From Bacillota bacterium (GTDB lineage Bacteria > Bacillota_I > Bacilli_A > MOL361 > Turicibacteraceae): a DNA stretch of 8,276 nt. The stretch spans positions 7,810 through 16,085 of the forward strand of contig DNGE01000178.1 of the NCBI GenBank assembly GCA_003486705.1, given 5' to 3'. Below, in pieces: positions 5,833 through 8,276 of the stretch. Position 1 is the first letter of the stretch. Each line of letters starts with the position of its first letter. The position numbers and the translations under genes were made by a program. The notes beneath the pieces were generated by a model. That model was not told where the DNA came from, did no database searches, and saw nothing but the letters and a program-made list of their open reading frames with translations.

Positions 5833-5861
5833 ATTATACCATATTTTACCCTATGTCGTAA
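5833..5861 (-). promoter_or_regulatory. Candidate extended -10 promoter for the sensor kinase
   Basis: On the minus strand TATAAT (5833-5838) is preceded directly by TGG, giving a TGn extended -10. A weak TTACGA lies 17 nt further upstream. The start would fall about 50 nt before the kinase ATG, which matches a short leader. Confidence 0.55.
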
Positions 5862-5948
5862 TACAGAAAAAATTGAATTAATAATTATTTATCACAACGT
5901 GTCACACAGATTTTCTTATATCCCTGTAAATACATTTTAAAAGACAAA

Positions 5949-5995
5949 AAAAGGTTAATCTTAATAATTTCCTATATTCTTAAGATTAACCTTTT
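5949..5995 (-). terminator. Terminator downstream of the metallophosphoesterase gene
   Basis: AAAAGGTTAATCTTAA (5949-5964) pairs perfectly with TTAAGATTAACCTTTT (5980-5995) around 15 nt. On the minus strand a run of T follows. It lies about 75 bp after the stop of the phosphoesterase gene and before the kinase promoter. Confidence 0.82.
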
Positions 5996-6069
5996 CTTAT
6001 ATAATTATCCTATTATTTTAAAATTCTCATACATTAATGTTCTCTTATCATTAAATAAGAAATGGATAA

Positions 6070-6786
6070 TTAGTATCCCTTCCTTATCATTTCGATTAAA
6101 TCATTTGAAATCATCTCATTCTCTTCAATATCTTTTACTAATTGATCCACATTATATGACACTTTCATTAATTGGCTGATCACTTCGTTTTCCTTCACTT
6201 CAACAATTGTATACGTGGCTAAATCATCACCTGTTTTGGGTTTTCCAACAGAGCCTACATTAATAAAATCAATACCACCTACGTTTAAATGATATGGCAT
6301 ATGTGTGTGACCACAAATTAATACATCGGCTAAAACAGTTGGGGCAAGTTGTGTCAACAACTCTTCATCTTCATTTAAATACTCTGCAATATCGCGATGA
6401 CTTCCGTGAACAACTTGAATCGTCTTATCTAAAATCTTAAAATTCAACTCATGCGGTAAATTTTTTAAATACGTACGATTTTCATCACTTAAGACATAGT
6501 TTGTGTATAAGTTTGATGCCTTACTTTGAATTTGTTTTACATCGTACCTTTTTAGTTCTTCAGCTGACACTGAGCTAGCATTGGCAATGGTATCATCATG
6601 ATTGCCTTTCACAACAAATACATGATGTTTTTTTAATAAAGAAATGACCTCATTTGGATAAGGTAAGTACCCTACTAAATCACCTGTTGATAATATTGTA
6701 TCAACCCCTTGTTCCTTTATATGTGTTAATACACTTTCTAACGCATACTTATTACTATGGATGTCTCCAATAACTGCAAATTTCAT
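6070..6786 (-). CDS. Calcineurin-like metallophosphoesterase (YfcE/MJ0936-type)
   Basis: This 238-residue cytoplasmic protein is predicted to hydrolyse phosphomono- or phosphodiesters with two metal ions; the substrate is not visible. The start at 6784-6786 is chosen because AAGGAG (6794-6799) lies 7 nt upstream and because MKFAVIGDIHSN begins exactly at the first beta strand. A start 12 codons earlier has no ribosome site. All metal motifs are present: GDIHSN (Asp8, His10), GDLVGY (Asp36), GNHDD (Asn62, His63), VHGS (His127), and GHTHMP (His160, His162), followed by NVGSVGKP. Residues after 205 form an acidic helical tail (VDQLVKDIEENEMISNDLIE) beyond the core domain. It is a single-gene unit with its own terminator. 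Confidence 0.93.
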   Translation of the reverse strand: MKFAVIGDIHSNKYALESVLTHIKEQGVDTILSTGDLVGYLPYPNEVISLLKKHHVFVVKGNHDDTIANASSVSAEELKRYDVKQIQSKASNLYTNYVLSDENRTYLKNLPHELNFKILDKTIQVVHGSHRDIAEYLNEDEELLTQLAPTVLADVLICGHTHMPYHLNVGGIDFINVGSVGKPKTGDDLATYTIVEVKENEVISQLMKVSYNVDQLVKDIEENEMISNDLIEMIRKGY

Positions 6787-6864
6787 CTTTGTACTCCTTA
6801 CCTTATTAAGTTTAACGCTCATAACGTCAAATGAATTTTTTATGCTTACCTATTTAACCTTTAT

Positions 6865-6870
6865 ATTATA
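6865..6870 (-). promoter_or_regulatory. Candidate -10 box for the metallophosphoesterase gene
   Basis: A TATAAT on the minus strand lies 78 nt before the start codon. The -35 region is poor. An alternative TTGACG (about 6825-6830) sits nearer but has no good -10 partner. Confidence 0.3.
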
Positions 6871-6922
6871 ACGGTTGTCCCCTAACAACATAAGTATGTA
6901 TTTTTACTTTACTTTTTTACTG

Positions 6923-7120
6923 TTATACCTTAAACATATGGCTCATTCCATTTTCCATTATGTCACTCATTAAACCCACTAAATGCTTTGCCGGTAGTAT
7001 CTTCTCTTGTTGAAACCAGTAACTCATGATGCTAATCATGGCAGATAATTGATACTCTAAAATAAAATCAAGTTCGACCTCACTATATTTGACCTCTTGA
7101 TTTAGCGTTTCTTTTAACAT
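6923..7120 (-). pseudogene. TetR/AcrR-family regulator, C-terminal fragment
   Basis: The 65 codons read like the ligand-binding C-terminal end of a TetR-type regulator: SEVELDFILEYQLSAMISI, then SYWFQQEKILPAKHLVGLM, then DIMENGMSHMFKV, with the typical late helix ending in W-x-x-x followed by P and a final amphipathic helix. The whole N-terminal part, including the helix-turn-helix, is missing. The frame stays open a little further upstream (RSIKP, to about 7150), but that DNA belongs to the glycosyltransferase remnant. No ribosome binding site precedes the first ATG. It cannot bind DNA as a normal TetR protein and is probably dead. Confidence 0.65.
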
Positions 7121-7130
7121 TGGTTTAATT

Positions 7131-7445
7131 GAACGTGTTTCTGTTGTGTGTCATCATGGGGGTGCGGGTACAACAGCTGCAGGGTTTAAAGCAGGCGTTC
7201 CAAGTGTTATTATTCCTTTTTCAAATGACCAATTTGCCTGGGCGCATCGTGCATTTGATTTAGGTGTCGCTGCAAAACCTATTTATAAAAAAGACCTAAC
7301 TTCTGATAAATTGACACAAGCGATAACGGATGCATTGGATGCTAAGATTGTTACTAACGCGCAACATCTAGCTTCAAAGATGGCGCTTGAAAATGGAGCA
7401 ATGGATTTTGCCAAAGTGGTGGTGCAGATACTAGAAAAGAATTAG
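7131..7445 (+). pseudogene. GT1-type (UDP-glucosyltransferase-like) glycosyltransferase, C-terminal fragment
   Basis: From about 7131 the frame reads ERVSVVCHHGGAGTTAAGFK, then AGVPSVIIPFSNDQFAWAHR. This is the donor-sugar (UDP-sugar) binding end of family 1 glycosyltransferases, with the HHGGAGTT loop and the P-F-x-x-D-Q pair that contact the nucleotide sugar. The remaining residues follow the final helices (KKDLTSDKLTQAITDAL). About 300 N-terminal residues of a normal protein near 400 residues are absent, including the acceptor domain. There is no start codon with a ribosome site; the GTG at 7146 lies inside the conserved motif. The terminator after it is intact. It directly abuts the TetR fragment on the other strand. 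Confidence 0.82.
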
Positions 7446-7448
7446 TAT

Positions 7449-7497
7449 AAAACCGATTAATCCTGACTTAGACACTGAATTAGGATTAATCGGTTTT
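7449..7497 (+). terminator. Terminator after the glycosyltransferase remnant
   Basis: AAAACCGATTAATCCT (7449-7464) pairs with AGGATTAATCGGTTTT (7482-7497) around 17 nt, ending in a short T-run. It lies 3 bp after the stop codon. Confidence 0.82.
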
Positions 7498-7558
7498 GCT
7501 TTCTTTATCTTCTTTAACGTGTTGTATTAAAACAAATTATCATTGAAATTATGGGTTA

Positions 7559-7567
7559 TGATATAAT
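7559..7567 (+). promoter_or_regulatory. Extended -10 promoter of the VOC-family gene
   Basis: TGATATAAT gives a perfect TATAAT (7562-7567) with a TGn extension. A TTGAAA (7543-7548) is only 13 nt upstream, too close for a standard -35. The ATG is 29 nt after the -10 box, with AAGGAG (7584-7589) between. Confidence 0.6.
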
Positions 7568-7596
7568 AATTAAAAACTCTAAAAAGGAGATTCCTC

Positions 7597-8034
7597 ATGA
7601 TTCAATCCATCACAAATATTTCTTTAGTCGTACATGATTACGATGAGGCTATTGCATTTTATACATCAAAATTAAACTTCAAGTTATTAGAGGATACTTA
7701 TCTACCGGAACAAGATAAACGTTGGGTTGTCATTGCACCGCCGGGTTCAAAGGGAACGGCCATCTTACTTGCTAAGGCTTCAAATGAGGATCAACAGGCT
7801 TTTATCGGTAATCAGTCTGGAGGACGTGTCTTCTTATTCTTAGGAACAGATGACTTTTGGCGTGACTATGAGACTATGATTGATCAAGGAATAGAATTTG
7901 TTAGACCCCCACTACAACAAGATTATGGAACTGTTGCTGTGTTTAAAGATTTATACGGTAATCTATGGGATTTAATTGAATATGACGAGAGTCACCCATT
8001 TTCAGTAAAGTCTAAAGGGAAGTCATTTATTTAG
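7597..8034 (+). CDS. VOC-superfamily (glyoxalase/bleomycin-resistance fold) protein
   Basis: This complete 145-residue protein has the two beta-alpha-beta-beta-beta modules of the vicinal oxygen chelate fold. Module one has ISLVVHDYDEAIAFYTSKLN (8-27) and KRWVVIAPPGSKGTAILLAK (41-60). Module two has GGRVFLFLGTDDFWRDYETM (75-94) and GTVAVFKDLYGNLWDLIEYD (111-130). The start is set by AAGGAG 7 nt upstream. The usual first metal ligand (His in IDHI-type starts) is Asn7, and the usual acidic ligand after the DGN turn appears as Asp125, so the metal site is not that of classical glyoxalase I. The substrate is unknown; a dioxygenase-like or resistance-type role cannot be separated by sequence. The last 15 residues form a basic tail beyond the core. 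It is a single-gene unit. Confidence 0.92.
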   Translation: MIQSITNISLVVHDYDEAIAFYTSKLNFKLLEDTYLPEQDKRWVVIAPPGSKGTAILLAKASNEDQQAFIGNQSGGRVFLFLGTDDFWRDYETMIDQGIEFVRPPLQQDYGTVAVFKDLYGNLWDLIEYDESHPFSVKSKGKSFI

Positions 8035-8068
8035 TTGAGTTAATATTAGGTTGACCACCTATTAAAGT

Positions 8069-8108
8069 AAAAGCAAGAGCTAAACAAATTTGTTTAGCTC
8101 TTGCTTTT
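8069..8108 (+). terminator. Strong terminator after the VOC-family gene
   Basis: This is a perfect 40-nt palindrome (AAGCAAGAGCTAAACAAA on one arm) followed by T to 8110. A-runs and T-runs on both sides make it able to stop transcription in both directions. Confidence 0.88.
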
Positions 8109-8211
8109 TTATATGAACTCGTCATCACTAGACTTTAAGCTGTTATCTTTCTTACCTTCGGTTTATAAAAAATTACTAAATGGTTAAATGTTTAAAGTTC
8201 AAATTAAAATA

Positions 8212-8225
8212 ATAACGATCGTTAT
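8212..8225. promoter_or_regulatory. 14-bp palindrome at a promoter, probable repressor operator
   Basis: ATAACGATCGTTAT is perfectly symmetric. A TATAAT (8232-8237) begins 6 bp to its right, so the palindrome would lie between the -35 and -10 positions of a rightward promoter. This is the usual site for a TetR-type repressor. The gene it would control lies beyond the window edge. No good -35 hexamer is seen, and there is no gene between 8110 and 8276. Confidence 0.5.
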
Positions 8226-8276
8226 CTAGCCTATAATACGGTGGTTCAATTATTTGAAAACTATATCTGGTTATGC

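Noticed and set aside
7146..7148. GTG as start of a small glycosyltransferase-like protein
   Set aside because: It falls inside the conserved V-V-C-H-H-G-G-A-G motif and has no ribosome site. The frame is open before it, as expected of a truncated gene.
1..8276. CRISPR array, tRNA or rRNA genes
   Set aside because: No regularly spaced repeats and no cloverleaf or rRNA-like sequence were seen on either strand. The only near-identical repeat pair is the two IS ends.

Overview
The DNA is AT-rich, with strong AAGGAGG-type ribosome binding sites and stem-plus-T-run terminators. This, with the gene content (hybrid sensor kinase, YhbS-type acetyltransferase, VOC protein, an Rpn-like tail protein), suggests a low-GC Bacillota. 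A relative of the Turicibacter/Haloplasma/Erysipelotrichia groups is possible, but the sequence alone does not fix the genus. The window is an accessory region with much gene decay.

Left (1-974, minus strand): a decayed cupredoxin-like gene (about 267-534) is followed by a decayed TetR-family regulator (1-255) that runs off the edge. A small intact gene (642-974) with its own terminator follows. It encodes a charged helical protein whose tail resembles that of Rpn/PD-(D/E)XK transposase-like proteins. Positions 975-1498 hold no gene.

Centre (1499-4119, plus strand): a GNAT acetyltransferase gene is split by a 1,973-bp IS200/IS605-superfamily element (1828-3800) that carries only tnpB. Removing the element restores an uninterrupted 215-codon gene. 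The host sequence just right of the element (from 3801) is therefore the predicted guide of the element's omegaRNA, and ...CATTAT left of it is the predicted TAM side. The 505-aa TnpB has a rearranged RuvC active site: Gly at the usual RuvC-II Glu position, with a Glu cluster further on. After its stop codon lies a second, diverged tnpB 3' end. Both tnpB ends can fold the same two-tier hairpin with compensating base changes. This tandem arrangement is the most unusual thing in the window.

Right (4174-8276): a bidirectional terminator, a soluble hybrid PAS-histidine kinase-receiver protein (4247-5776, minus) and a metallophosphoesterase (6070-6786, minus) come first. Next is a deletion scar joining the C-terminal part of a TetR regulator (minus) to the C-terminal part of a GT1-type glycosyltransferase (plus). 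A complete VOC/glyoxalase-fold gene (7597-8034, plus) follows with a strong terminator. A 14-bp palindrome beside a TATAAT box at the right edge may be the operator/promoter of a gene outside the window.

The intact genes do not form one pathway. They are short single-gene transcription units separated by terminators, between remnants of regulator-plus-effector gene pairs.
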